NCBI GenBank assembly: GCA_000697335.1 | Contig: JNEM01016710.1 | Location: 1-42,782, forward strand | Length of the DNA stretch: 42,782 bases | Source of the DNA: Conidiobolus incongruus B7586 | Taxonomy: Eukaryota > Entomophthoromycota > Entomophthoromycetes > Entomophthorales > Conidiobolaceae | Direction of reading: 5' to 3' | In this document: positions 18,279-30,839 of the stretch, piece by piece | How positions within the stretch are numbered: the first letter of the stretch is position 1 | Layout of the letters: each line of letters opens with the position of its first letter | The notes under the pieces: model-generated | What the model was told of the DNA's origin: nothing | Database searches by the model: none | Seen by the model: the letters and a program-made list of their open reading frames with translations, nothing else | Translations under genes and position numbers: made by a program

Positions 18279-20595
18279 TTAAAGTTGACTAACCAATTGA
18301 ATCAAATTGTCCACAACGGATGGATCAGAAACGGTACTCAAATCCCCGAGAGAATCCGCTTCACCACTCATGATCTTTCTCAAAATACGACGAATGATCT
18401 TGCCACTGCGAGTTTTAGGAAGTTCGTCAACGATGATCAATTTCTTGGGGGCGGCAAAAGGGCCAATGACCGAACGGACGTTGAGAATGAGTTCCTTGGT
18501 GAGGACGGCATGGTCGAGGTGAGCGTGAGAGGGTTTTAGCGTGACAAAACTGCAGATGCTTTGGCCAGTGACTGCGTCGGGAATACCGACAACAGCGGCT
18601 TCGGCAACAGCGGGATTGAGAATGAGGGCGGATTCGATTTCAGCGGTACTGAGACGATGACCAGAGACGTTGATGACGTCATCGACACGTCCTCGGATCC
18701 AGATGTATCCGTCGTGGTCGCGGCTGGCACCATCTCCGGTGAAGTAGAAGCCCTTGTAGGGGTTGAAGTAAGTATCAAGGTATCTTTGGTGATCTTTGTA
18801 GACACTACGGGCCATACTGGGCCAGGGTTGTCTGATGGCTAAGACACCAGTAACGTCATTGCCTTCGAGAACTTGACCAGTGGTGGGGTCTAAAATGACG
18901 GGATCAATACCGAAGAAGGGGAAGGTGGCAGAACCAGGCTTTGTGGGAGTACAGCCAGGAAGAGGAGTGATGATGATAGATCCAGTCTCAGTTTGCCAGT
19001 AGGTGTCGACTAAGGCGCATTGGCGCTTACCAACAACATTATAGTACCATTCCCAAGCTTCAGGATTGATAGGTTCACCAACACTACCGATGGTTCTGAT
19101 GGTTTCTAAATGATGCTTGTGGACCCATTCATCTCCCAATCTCCTAAGGGAACGGATAGCAGTGGGAGAAGTATAGAATTGAGTAATCTTGTGATCATCA
19201 ACAAGTTGCCAGTAGCGGCTGGCATCGGGATAGGTGGGAATGGATTCAAAGATAACCGTAGTCAAACCAAGGGCCAAAGGACCATAGGTGAGATAGGTGT
19301 GACCAGTAATCCAACCAATGTCAGCGGTACAACCAAAGATATCACCAGGATGTGTATCGAATACGTATTTGGTGGTGGCAGCAGCACCTAAGAGGTAACC
19401 ACCTGTGCTATGTTGAATACCCTTGGGAGCGCCAGTACTAAAATTAAACCAATTGTTATAATGGAGCAGTTAAATTGATTACGTGTGAAAAATTACCTTC
19501 CAGAAGTGAATAAGAGGAAGAGAGGATCTTCAGAATTGGAGGGAATATGAGGACATTCAGTAGATTGCTTAGACTAGGATGAAATTATCAATCAATTGTG
19601 AATTAGTTAAATTCATGTGAATTATACTTACAACTTCTTCATCCCACCAGAAGTCGCGAGTAGGATTGAAGTTGACTTGAGGGTTCTTGGTGTGTTTGTA
19701 AACAAGGACCTTTTGTAAGCATGGGGACAATTCAGCAGCTTCATCGGCAATCTTTTTAAGATGAATAACTTTGCCTCCTCTCTTACCTTCGTCAGAGGTG
19801 ATCAACACCTTAGAGTCGGCATGCTTAATTCTGTCAGCGAGGGATTGAGCTGAGAAACCAGCAAATACAAGACTATTGTATTAAGCATTAATCATGTGTT
19901 AAAAATATTGTGTTATAAATCATTTCTTACGAATGAATTACACCAATTCTGGCACAAGCCATAACGGAAACGATGGCTTGGGGAACCATAGGCATGTAAA
20001 TGGCAACACTGTCACCTTTCTTCAATCCCCAGCTCAACAACAAATTGGACAATTGGCATACTTGATCCAAGAGTTCCTTGTAAGTAACCTTGAGACTTTG
20101 GTTGGGTTCGTCAGCTTCATAAATGAGGGCAACCTAATTATCTGGATTAAATAAATTGACCATCACCTTTCAAGGGTGTTATGTACCTTGTCTGGGTTCT
20201 CCAAAGCGTGTCTATCGACACAGTTGTAACAGGCGTTGATTTCACCGTCTTCAAACCATTTAACATCACCTCCTTCAAGAGATCTACATTCAAAAATTGA
20301 ATGAGTCAAATCTTCCTTATTATATTTAAGATAATATTCAGCTTACCCAGATAAAATTTTAGTGAAAGGCCTGTCCCAGGTTAATAATTCTTTAGCTTTC
20401 TAATACACAAGTTAATACATAAATTTCAATCAACGATATCAAATTTACCTTTGACCAAAACTCTTGAGGGTTAGTAATACTTAACAAGTGGTCATCCTTA
20501 TACTTTTCAAAAGTATCGTAGTGAGGTTTAGGATGCTTATCGCTGGTAAGTCTAGGAGCAACAGGATATACGCTCTCTTTATTTTCAACGGTCAT
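18279..20595 (-). CDS. ACS: Acetyl-CoA synthetase (658 aa, seven exons)
   Basis: AMP-forming acetate:CoA ligase; makes acetyl-CoA from acetate, ATP and CoA in the cytosol or nucleus. Exons on the minus strand: 20595-20449, 20399-20347, 20283-20187, 20133-19931, 19872-19632, 19573-19497, 19437-18279. The six introns are 49-63 nt, all GT-AG, with TTAAC/CTAAT-like branch sites. All phases join cleanly. Landmarks of the ANL family: P-loop TSGSTGAPKG (270-279), DTYWQTETG (417-425), [12 protein letters not shown] (506-517), hinge [13 protein letters not shown] (522-534), and PKTRSGK with the usually acetylated Lys at about 619. Length is normal for fungi. Codon use is strongly biased (GGT, GCT, AAG, ACC), as in highly expressed genes. 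No targeting peptide is seen. The C-terminal tripeptide SQL resembles a weak peroxisomal PTS1. Fungi may have one or two such genes (facA/ACS1/ACS2), so the number is left off. Confidence 0.96.
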
Positions 20596-22671
20596 TATTG
20601 TTTGATGATGAAATATGATGATAGTGAATAAACAAAATAAAGATTTAAATTAATCAAAATATTGAATATTAATTATTATTTCAATCAATTAATATCAATA
20701 CTAATAAACTGAATAAAATATAAAAATTAAAAAAGCTCAAAAGACTATAACTGATAATAATTTATTTATATATGAATTCAGTTATTTGTACCTTGTGACA
20801 AGTTTGACACCAAAACTGAAATTTCAAGTTATTCAGAACATTTTGGAAAAGAATTTAACATATTTAATTTGATATGAAATATTATCAATTATTTCTATCT
20901 AACTTTAATTTTTATAAGCCACCAATATAAATTCTATTATCTAATAAAAGATTCTGCTATTTAGAATTGATATATATATATCAAAGATAATACTATAGAA
21001 TTTTGAACTGATTGATAAGATCCTAAACCGTTGAAAAATTATATTGAGTTTTTTGATCGTGTTACTTTTTGTAACCAACACCCCAAATTCATAAACGCTG
21101 TAACATAAACCAATAGAAGGTGTAAAATTAAATTGGAAATGAGAAATATGTACAACTATACCTAATATCATGTTCCTGATCTAAGTTGAAAATTTATTAT
21201 GACTATTTTATATTGAATAAGAAATTATATATAAATTGAATCAATATAAATTATCAAACTAATACAATATCATAAACAAGTTGATTTTCATAATCACTAT
21301 AATCCAATATGAATCCAATATGAATGATTCAAAAATAGAAATGCTATCATCTATTTTTATCTATCACTTAATCACTATTATATCAAAAGCATCAATTAGA
21401 TGAAATCAGTTATATATCAAAAGTTAATTCAATCACATAATAATTTAAATTTTAATCAGTTTAATAGATCAATTTTTTATAATCAATTCATGTGATTTGA
21501 AATCAAGTGATTAGCATTTATTAAGTTTGGAAATTAATTATCTCACGTTTTTCAGACTACTGTATTAAGAAATTATATATTAAGATTTAATAGAGGATTA
21601 TTTAATTATTTGTTGTTATATATTTTGATGAATAAAAGTATACATTCACAGATATAGAACAATTATAATAAATTGTTTGAAATTGACAATATTATCAATA
21701 TCATCAAAATTCAATTAAATATTAATCCGAAATGTAATATGGGTAAAAGACTATTTAATATTCAAGCTAAATTTAAATTAAAAATTTAATTTTATTTTGC
21801 ATTTAATAGATTATGAAGAAGTGATTATTATCAATTTTTTATTTGACATATTATAGTATGGTTAATTATTTTTCCTATATTTGTGAAATATTGAAATATT
21901 AAATATTTTTCAGGTTTAGTTAATTTATTCGATATTTTTATATAAATAATTGATAAAGAATGAGAAAGCTAATAATTATTAACTGAATAAAATGGTGTTT
22001 CAAATTTACCAGGTTATATAGGCATATTTTGAATTATATATTTAGTAAAATAAGGATAATACTTTAGAACCACCTAGCATTTACACATTCTCTCAATCAA
22101 ATCGATTAAATCAATTACCCAATACTCGATTCGGTAAAATTCAAAAATTCTCCATTTAATTTATCAAATTATTAATATCCATTTAAAATCAGTTTATCAA
22201 TCAATCCAGAATAATTTTAGTTATTAATAAAATTATTTAAGTAAAAACCTTACTATGTTGATTAAAGATCCACCTATTAATTATGATGTTTAGATTTATG
22301 AAACTGACCCCCTTTGAAATCTGGAAAATCGTATGTTAAATATATTAGGTTCTATTCAATTAGATTGATTTTAAATTTGAATACAAAGCTATATTAAAAA
22401 TTTTGAGAAATAATCATTTTTATTATTTATTTTTCATTGTGAATTTAGTAATTGCTATTATATTGCAAAGTATACTTTATTTTTCAAAAATTAAATATAA
22501 TTGTATTTCGAGATTATAATATATCTTTGTTATAATATAATGATGTTGATATTATAATTTGTAGAATTGATAAATATTATCATTAACAATTAAATTTCTA
22601 CACAGAAAAGTCGGCAAGTCGATGTTATTGAAAGTCGAAAATAACACGGCTGGCACTATTATCTATTTAAG
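20596..22671. other. Intergenic region upstream of ACS
   Basis: Contains the ACS promoter. A minus-strand open frame at 20941-21171 (76 codons, beginning MILGIVVHISHFQFNF) lies in a patch of slightly higher GC. It could be a remnant exon, but I see no family motif, so it is not called as a gene. Nothing else supported. Confidence 0.4.
20763..20770 (-). promoter_or_regulatory. Possible TATA box of ACS
   Basis: TATAAATA on the minus strand, 175 bp before the ACS start codon. Farther than in the other genes here, so it would imply a longer leader; chance occurrence in A/T-rich DNA is possible. Confidence 0.25.
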
Positions 22672-22987
22672 ATGATCAGTTCAAATCATACTGTAGTTGA
22701 TTTGGATCTGGATTTAGATTTGGCAATCTATATTGTAACTTTGTTATTATCGTTCGGAGATGAAATATTTTGAAACAATAAGATATATCATTCAATTGCT
22801 AGTTCAAGTATATCTTTGTATAGTTATATATATCATAATAAATATCTTCATTCATTACTATTACTACCTAAATTTAATGTCTTTGACAATTGGGCTATAT
22901 TCTTTCAATTGCGTTATAAATTATATAAATATTTTATTTGATGCATTAATATCGACTCATTCACTAATCGACTTTTGTGCGTATTAA
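22672..22987 (+). pseudogene. Possible decayed multi-pass membrane protein gene
   Basis: ATG at 22672 opens 33 codons: a short N-terminus with an N-H-T glycosylation site and an Asp/Leu repeat (VDLDLDLDL), then hydrophobic IYIVTLLLSF, then a TGA at 22771. In another frame 22760-22987 continues with hydrophobic stretches (LLVQVYLCIVIYIIINIF and LTIGLYSFNCVINYINILF) separated by short polar parts. The pattern would fit the first helices of a seven-helix receptor broken by a frameshift. No diagnostic motif is visible, and A/T-rich DNA yields hydrophobic frames by chance. Confidence 0.25.
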
Positions 22988-25900
22988 TATTAAATATTTA
23001 GGCTGTATATCGATATGATTTTATTTAGCATATGATTAATTCATACCATATTACAAAATATACAGCATTATAATCTTTTTTAGTATTTTATATGTTATAA
23101 CATTATTGATTCCAACTATATATATCTGTTTAAAATTACATTTTAAATTTTGAAATTTCACGCAGAATTTAAAGTGAGGTAGTTAATTTACCATTCAAAT
23201 TTTACCAGCTCATATTAGAATATTAAAAAGCATAAAACTTAAATATTATATTTTATCTATTTTGAATTTTATTCATCAATTAGTTCATTTTTATATCTAT
23301 ATAAAGATATCATTTTAAAAACGTTTTTTACTGGATGGAAATATATTAAAAATTTCTAGGCAATTAGTGTTACTGTACAAACTTGTTTTAAATTTTAAAT
23401 TAAAAATATTACCCTATTCATATATTTAGATATAAAATAAAAATGATGTATAGAATATTTTAACATAATTCAGTTTATTGTATTTTGTCAATCTCTCATT
23501 CTTATAACAATTATTATAATATTAGTTTTTTAATCAAGCATTAATCTGATCCAATATAAAAAATATATTGAATTTTAAAATATATTAAAAAAATGATACG
23601 ATATTCTATCTCTAATTAAATGCTCCTTTTTGAAAAACGAAGTTGTTACGCAAAATGAAATATTGTGCTACCTTAGTTTGATTCAATGTACTGGGTTGGT
23701 CTAATGAATATTTATATTAAAATTAAATATTTCAGGTTTTGAAATAATAACTTCAGTTTAATAACTTCAAAAAACTATTATTTATTAAAATTATTTTAAT
23801 GATTAAGAATATTAATATACATAAATAATTATTTTACATGTATAATATCTATTTAAATTGGAATTTTGAAGTATAAATTTAAGATTAAATGAAATTAATT
23901 AATATAAATATTTGATCTGAGATAAATTTATATTGAAATTTCGAGAATTTTATATTAGATTCAAATTTCATTAATTAAAGAATTAAAATTTTCTAAAAAA
24001 TTAATCATTTCAATCTGATGATATATAGAGTATATGAAAAGTGAATTGAATAGGTTAAATACCAAAAAGCATAGCTTGTAATTAATACTTGGAATGAAAC
24101 AAAAATGATTTTATATATAATCAACTCAAATAAGAATATCTTATATCATGATAATAATGCCGAAATATCAAATATTATAAAGTTGAAAATTATTAATTTG
24201 TATTTTTAAATTTTATTTGTAATAAAAATAATATATAACAATTATAAGTTTAATAATTGTAAATATTTTAAGAGTTGTTAATTTTTTATTTCATATTAAA
24301 ATAAAATGTATATAAAATATTGAATCATTCATTCGCAATTTTGTTTATATCACTAATAAATCAATAAATTAATTGGAAATTAAATAATAATATTATAAAT
24401 GAACTAGAAATTCAATTTATAGCTCTAAATTCACAATATTCTAATTTTATTAATTATTTATGTTTTTGGATATATTGTACTATTTAGCAAAAATAATTAT
24501 ATGTAAAATGATTAAATGAATTTGAAATCATTTTTTAAAAAACAAATTGCCAAGAAAAATATCGAATAAATGATATATTATATTATATTAATATATAATT
24601 TTATAAGACTAAATACTTTGTGTATAGCTGTAAAATTGTTTCTCAAAAATTGATTTCCTCGACTTTTAACTATATGAATTATCTGTTTTCAATTAATGCA
24701 TATTGATTATAATGATTATGATAATATATATTTAATCATTTATTTGTTAAATAAATTATGAAGGGTAATTAGAATCAATAAATGAAAATAATAATATATT
24801 CTATTCTATTGTTAATAAATACTTCCTTGGAATTTATACCTTTAATAATAATGATGAAAAATAGCTTGTAAATTATATTCTATAAAAAATTAGCATAATA
24901 ATATAAAAATTTGAATTTAATTTTATCAAGGTATATTATTTCATATTATCTCAAATTCAAGAATACTAAAACAAAAATTAAATATTTTCTAAATTTACTC
25001 ACAAATTAATCTATAAATGATGATTAATTACATTTATCATTAAATATTAATTAAATTAAAATAGAAATATTTTATAATATTTTATATATTTTTATTTACT
25101 CATGTATCAATAATAATGATAATAATAATATCCAAGTTATAAATTTAATATTGAAATATCATAATATTTAATGGTATAAGCTTGCCAAATTAGACTAATG
25201 TAATAAAAATATCGATTTATATACATATATATATATATACCAATTAATGAATTTAGTAAAAATAAATTCATATTATATAGTTTTGGGATTAATTGAAATA
25301 ATTTGGACACGTGAAATTTTTTATATGTATTCCATAGGAAACTGTGTGCATTTCAATTTTATTGGGAAAACATTGGTCAACTATCATAAAAATATTTATA
25401 TTATAACATTCTGGGGAATTATATATTCAATTAGGGTATATAATACATAAATTATACATATGATTGATTTGATATCAATTCATAACATTATTAATAAACA
25501 CTCACATCAATATATAGAACATATCACAGGTTGCTATATATTAATTATAATTTACCCATATTTTTTATATTGGAAATGAAATTTGAATTTTTTGAAAAAA
25601 TAAATTCGTTTAGATTGATGTATCAACCTTATTAGAAAAAAATATAAATACTAATTTGATTCATTTATAATAAATTAAAAAAATACTCTACAACCTATTC
25701 TAAGATATATATACTGGTTATCAAATTAATGAATAATTTCAAATCATATTTGATTAAATCTGAATATAATTACAAAAGTGATATTTGAATTGTTATAACT
25801 AAATTTCACTCGAATAATATCAATATTTTTCAAGTCACTGATAAATTTAGGTATCGTATTAATAATATGAAATTTAACAAAATTATTTTATGACAATTAT

Positions 25901-26250
25901 CAAACAATTATTAACCATTGTATATTTATTAAAACACAATCCAATATAGAGAAAATAAATTAATTTTAAACTCTTATATATTATATGAATATAACAAAAA
26001 TTTACAAAGAAATTCATATTTAAAAATTTACAATTTACATAATTTAAATTACCAATAATAGTAAACAAATTTTACAATGATTTAAGCAACAGGTATTAAC
26101 ACTTCAAAATATTATAGTAGTACATTTGTATTAGTAACTTGTAAAAACAATGATGAATAGTATATAATTTATATAAAAATATTATATCATTTATTTTACT
26201 TAGGTATTGAATAACATACAGTTTAGCTTTTCGATACAATATAATACACT
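22988..26250. other. Long AT-rich gene-free stretch
   Basis: No coding region, RNA or transposon end recognised. Small frames at 25247-25450 and 25883-26068 are Ile/Asn/Tyr-rich and look like composition noise. Short islands of slightly higher GC (near 23640-23710 and 25300-25390) may be remains of genes too decayed to name. Confidence 0.45.
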
Positions 26251-26403
26251 TTAATTATATCCAATTCTGACATTGAAACATCCCAAGTAGCCCATAAATT
26301 AAAGTTGACAGATATTCCTTATATAGGTTATAAGGAGTTAGGCTTGTCTAGAATTAATAATATAACACAATTCATAAATTTTTTAAAAATAAAAAAATAT
26401 TAA
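26251..26403 (+). pseudogene. Fragment of a short-chain dehydrogenase gene (first relic)
   Basis: Fifty open codons beginning LIISNSDIETSQVAHKL and continuing to GYKELGLSRINNITQF. These resemble the SDR stretch from the catalytic Ser (RIVNVSS) to the active-site YG.SK..N, with LGLSRINN in place of YGLSKINN. It lacks the catalytic Tyr and Lys. It lies before, not after, the GRIV-containing piece at 26484, so it probably belongs to a different dead copy. Confidence 0.45.
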
Positions 26404-26483
26404 ATATATTAATTAACAATGAGGGTGATAAGTTATACAGTTATAGAACCATAAAATAATTGAGAGCATAATTTTGTAATTAA

Positions 26484-26963
26484 TTATTTGGATCCATCTG
26501 TTCTAACTTTAAATTTTTGCCATTACTTGCGGATGATGGAAGGATTGTTGATGATTTAGTATTAGTAAGTAGATTATAATCAATTTTGGACATTTGTAAT
26601 AACCTGTGCTCGTGTATAAATTGGTTAATCTTGATAATTCATTAAAAAATAGCTCTGTAAATCCAGGAAACTATATTATATTTAAAAGAATATATAAGAC
26701 CCAATTGATTCAATTTATTATTTAAGACAAAACTTGTTAAAAAACTGAAACTCAAAGGGATCAAATTAATAAGTCTTCACCCAGATTTTGTCATGACAAC
26801 TGTTGCTCAAGATACTTTTCTTAATAATTACATTGCAAGTATTGTAAACTATGCTAATTTCCTCATTCATATAATGCTTGCTAGAAAGGTTAAAGCAGGC
26901 ACTATGACTTCAGCGTTTTTAATGATCGATAATAGTATTTTGAATGGAGGTTATTATGAATAA
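26484..26963 (+). pseudogene. Decayed short-chain dehydrogenase gene (second relic)
   Basis: Two open pieces in the right order. 26484-26579 reads FGSICSNFKFLPLLADDGRI, then V; this is the SDR stretch before the catalytic Ser (compare FMLTLGLLPL and GGRIV in the intact gene at 34268). 26709-26963 reads FNLLFKTKLVKKLKLKGIKL, then ISLHPDFVMTT, and ends GTMTSAFL...NGGYYE before TAA. That matches YNVLFTRAL..KL...ISVHPGMAKT and SAMTSVF...SGGYYD of the intact gene. The active-site YxxxK part between them is lost in A/T-rich DNA. GC is well above the flanks. It is a dead paralogue of the SDR at 34268, on the opposite strand. Confidence 0.8.
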
Positions 26964-27528
26964 TTAAAGTGAGAAAAATCTAAAGAGTTGGAGCTTTTTT
27001 TTAGTTTCATTCAAAATTATGTCATATTCAAGTAGTTTAGAAAATATTTAAAATTAATTGGGCAATTAATCTATTCTATACAACAGTATATAATTTTATT
27101 TGGAATGTATTGTTATTTTATCATTCATAAAGTAAGAGATAAACAATGAATATAAGGTATAATATATTTTAAAATTAAAAATTTAATTTGAATTAAGTTA
27201 ATTGATATAATTGGAAAAAATCATTATTTGGTTAAATATCAAATCTTCAGTTTTTTTAATAATAAAAATAAAAGAATAAAATTTTAAATTAGATTTGATA
27301 AAAATAAAATATTTCAAATAAATTTAAAATTATAAATGATTATATCTTCAAAATATTATATTTTATTTACTAAAAGAATTTTCTCTTTGATTGTTTTAAA
27401 TTTTTAAAAAATTTAATAAATAAATAAATAGTATTATTTTGAATTCCTGAGAAAGTAGAAAAATTGAGATCTATTTGATTACTAAATTTGGTAAGGCTAT
27501 TTCACACACAATTGGAATATACTGACAC
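26964..27528. other. AT-rich spacer between decayed genes
   Basis: Nothing recognisable. Confidence 0.4.
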
Positions 27529-27811
27529 TTACTTGGAAGTCAAGTATCTAATGAACTTAAGTAAATTGTCGTCTTCCGCGACGGCATCTGTTGGATGATA
27601 CAGAAGAAGTAGTAGTTTATTGTTTAACCTAGGCTGCAGGGCAGTATTCTAGGAAGATGACCGACATGACAACTTGGTTGCATTTGGTATATTTATAGTT
27701 GATTGACGTGTCTTCTTGGCATTCCAGTGATGCGTTGAATGGAACGATTGATTCCATAGCTATGGTGTATTTGTTGGCAAAGCTTTAGGTGGGTCTGTGA
27801 GGAGGTTTGTG
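27529..27811 (-). pseudogene. Decayed gene of unknown family, C-terminal part
   Basis: A GC-rich patch in an AT desert. On the minus strand open pieces follow each other in different frames: TNLLTDPPKA, then FANKYTIAMESIVPFNASLE and CQEDTSINYKYTKCNQVV, then LNNKLLLLLYHPTDAVAEDD and NLLKFIRYLTSK ending at TAA 27531-27529. The middle piece, with two Cys and an N-A-S glycosylation site, looks like an extracellular domain. A trypsin-like protease is one guess, but no catalytic motif is present and I do not name it. At least one stop and two frame changes. Confidence 0.5.
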
Positions 27812-27828
27812 AATAATTAGAGTTATGA

Positions 27829-27853
27829 GACTCGAACGAGCCTTCCGGCTCGT
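27829..27853 (-). other. GC-rich hairpin next to a Pol III B-box-like sequence
   Basis: ACGAGCCTTCCGGCTCGT (27836-27853) folds as a perfect 7-bp stem with a 4-nt loop (GGAA on the minus strand). On the minus strand it runs straight into GTTCGAGTC (27837-27829), a full match to the tRNA B-box consensus. No complete cloverleaf can be folded around it. It could be the remains of a tRNA or of a tRNA-derived SINE, or part of the decayed gene next to it. Confidence 0.35.
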
Positions 27854-28519
27854 GACAATACCCAACTATTGGTTGAATTCATAAAATCAAAAATTATTAA
27901 TTTATTTAAAAAAATTAAGATATAATTTTTATAAACAATAGGATAAAATGAACTACCCAATGAATCAATATAAGATATGTATTTATTATAAAGATGCATA
28001 TCAATTATACAAAATAGATAGATAAATTTTCGGAGCAACTATTTATATTATTTATCCAAACAATGGATAAATTGATTAAAATCAGTAAAAATAGAGTATC
28101 ATTATAACTATTCACAAAGTTGAAATAAATTATATAAATAATTATCATGCCAAAAATTAAAGAAGGCAATATATTGGATTATATTTTATCTAATTTCAAA
28201 TCTTTGCACATATCACACAGGGATATTATATAAAATTATATAAATAAGTGGCGACTAAGAATATAAATATTAATATTTAATCGGAAAAATCATATAAAGA
28301 TAAGTATTTTTATTTATCAGATATAATACATGTCAAGTAATCTCCAAAATAAATTTATATTAATAATTGCCAACATTTCTATTAGTCATTAAAAATTTGA
28401 AGAAGGTATCCAACGTCATATATATTTTTTGTAGACAATTAGTTACCTTCAGTTAATTTAATAATAAAAAGTTTATTGAATTATTTATGAATGATTATTA
28501 TAGATTGGATTTTGGAATA
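27854..28519. other. AT-rich spacer
   Basis: The minus-strand frame at 27823-28038 crosses into this region but has no recognisable features. No other feature seen. Confidence 0.4.
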
Positions 28520-29134
28520 ATAATATCGCTGTCAGTATCTATAAGTATAAGAGGACTGAGGATGGGATTGGGAGAATATTAGGAATTACCACTTTGAGCA
28601 TTCCTTCTAAGCATTGAATAGGCGCCACCTCTGAAGGAGTTCGAAATTGGTAGAATGGTAAATATATCTAGTAATTGTAATTTTACTGATATGATATATA
28701 TACTCTGGATCAATGACTAGATATGGTACACAAATCGGTAAAGATTCAACTATTAAAGGTATATGCACCTTCTACAAATTTCAATATATTGGGATTAGAT
28801 GATAAACACTAATAATGACTAAATCCCTAATTTAAACATTATTTAAGTGGTTGCTGTCAAATCTACCCACTCCTTTCTGAATTTGCCTACCACTTGGATA
28901 TCTCAACTATAAAGATTGACATTCTAGATACTTCAGACGCTGTTTGCTGGAAAAGATGAGCAGAGTGGTATTAGTATAAGATTTCGTCTAATTGAGTATA
29001 TTGAAACCAGATTGTACTACTTTTTATGTATATTGAGAGCTGTATTGGATCAAGTTTCCAATCAACCTTTAGTGGATAACTTGTACGATTGCAATTCGGA
29101 AAAGTTTATAATCCAGTTTTTATCATATATTTAG
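28520..29134 (+). pseudogene. Decayed gene of unknown family
   Basis: Higher GC and overlapping open pieces on the plus strand. About 28556-28615 reads EDGIGRILGITTLSIPSK in one frame, and 28610-28665 reads APPLKEFEIGRMV in another. 28855-28965 reads CQIYPLLSEFAYHLDIST, then IKIDILDTSDAVC. 28928-29134 is fully open for 68 codons (ILQTLFAGKDEQSGISIRFR and so on to FIIQFLSYI). The pieces look like one protein broken by several indels and stops. A spliced structure cannot be excluded, because 28805-28850 resembles an intron 3' part. No family recognised. Confidence 0.45.
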
Positions 29135-30839
29135 CTATGTATATGTTTAATTGATAGATTTTAAATTAATATTAGCAAATATTCAATTATAAGTTAAATT
29201 GAAGGATTTTTTTTTGAACATATCAAAAATCTTTTAATTATATTAAAAAATTAAATTCTGAGAAATTAGTTATGAATTGTTCAAACCTATTTTTGATAAA
29301 ACAAAGCTTTGTAGAAAAGTACGTAAGAAAGCAAAAATTAAATTAATTAAAAACTTAATTGATTACATTATTAATTAATTATATATATATGATGAACTTG
29401 TTTTAATTAATTTCAGCAATTGTTGTGATAAGTGTTATTTTTTAAATTCTGTTTTTTAAGCTTTGAAAATTTTTATTTCAAATACAGAAATTAGTGTTTC
29501 AGAAAAATCCATTATCACAGACTTAGTTTAAAATTATTAGGTAAATATGAGCTGATTAACAAACTGCCGATTTTAAGTTTTATAAATCGATACTCGATAA
29601 AGAAGCTATAGTCCAAGCCTTGTTATTTAATATTTCGAGAATTATAAATTTTTTAGTGTTTTAAACTATTTATCCACATTAACTGTTAAACTTATAGTAT
29701 TCAAAGTTTATGAAAATAAGTTGTAAAATGAATAATAAAATGTACAACTATAACTGAAAAGATAGGAGCTGATATCTATGTAATAGAGTTTCAAAAAAGA
29801 TTATGAGGAAAATAATAGCTAGATTAAACTAAATAAATAAACTGTTTGTATATTACATTTTATATACTATATAAATTCTTATATAATTAAAGTAATATAG
29901 AGTTCAATGAATTAGGTGAATTCAATTTTTTGATTGATTAAATTGTGATTAATTTATAGATTGCAATTTATACAGATTCTTGTTTGATTCAAGTCAAAAA
30001 AATTATAGTTTCAATACCTTATATTATGTATAGTACTTTTCATCTACTTCGGTCCAATTATTTTACTTATTTTGAGTTTTTTTCAGAAAAATCATAAACC
30101 CACCATTATTTCTGATAATCAGACTAGGAAACTGAATAACAGAAAATAATTTATTTGATCAAAACCAAAATTTGAACTATTTCAGTATTGAAATATTGGT
30201 AGTGATTAATCAATTATGAGGCTAAATTCGATATAACTCACTCTATCTTCTATTATATGGGAGAATTGTAAACTAAAGTATCAATCCTGAGTTTTGATAA
30301 TTAAGTTAAACTTGGAAACCTTAAATACTTTTGAATTAACACCATATTAAATTAATTATATGAGCTCTATGAAATTAAAATATTTGGATCCATATTTGAA
30401 TAATTTCATTCATGAATTTAATAAATTGATAAGTGTAAAATATATATATATATATTTATATATATATAATATAGTTTTATAATATAATTTAATCCTTCAA
30501 AATTGATATGAACTTTATCAGAATTATGATATCATCAAATTGGTAAATTTTTTAGGCTAAAACCTACTCATAATTATGTTCAAATTTAGTTGAAAAAACT
30601 AAATCTTACAATTCCTGAACATAATGGTATTACAATAATTAATAAAATCAAGATTTTTAGATTGTTAATAATTAATATATCTAACAGGAAACTCATTATT
30701 GAAATATATTATTAATTTCTTAATAAATCATATGAAATATTTAGTATATTGATAATAACATAAATCCAATATCAATGACTTGGTTATTGAAATAAATCCT
30801 ATATAATCAAAGCTGGTAGGAAATTAATGTAATAAAACC
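29135..30839. other. AT-rich gene-free stretch
   Basis: No coding region, RNA or element recognised apart from a TA microsatellite at 30439-30473. Confidence 0.45.
30439..30473. repeat. TA dinucleotide microsatellite
   Basis: About 35 bp of almost pure (TA)n with one TTT interruption; can form a hairpin. Confidence 0.7.

Noticed and set aside
18219-20154. Plus-strand frames across the ACS gene (18219, 18307, 18561, 19110, 19933) and minus 18536-18805
   Set aside because: Mirror frames of a highly biased coding sequence; the minus-strand ACS frame has all family motifs.
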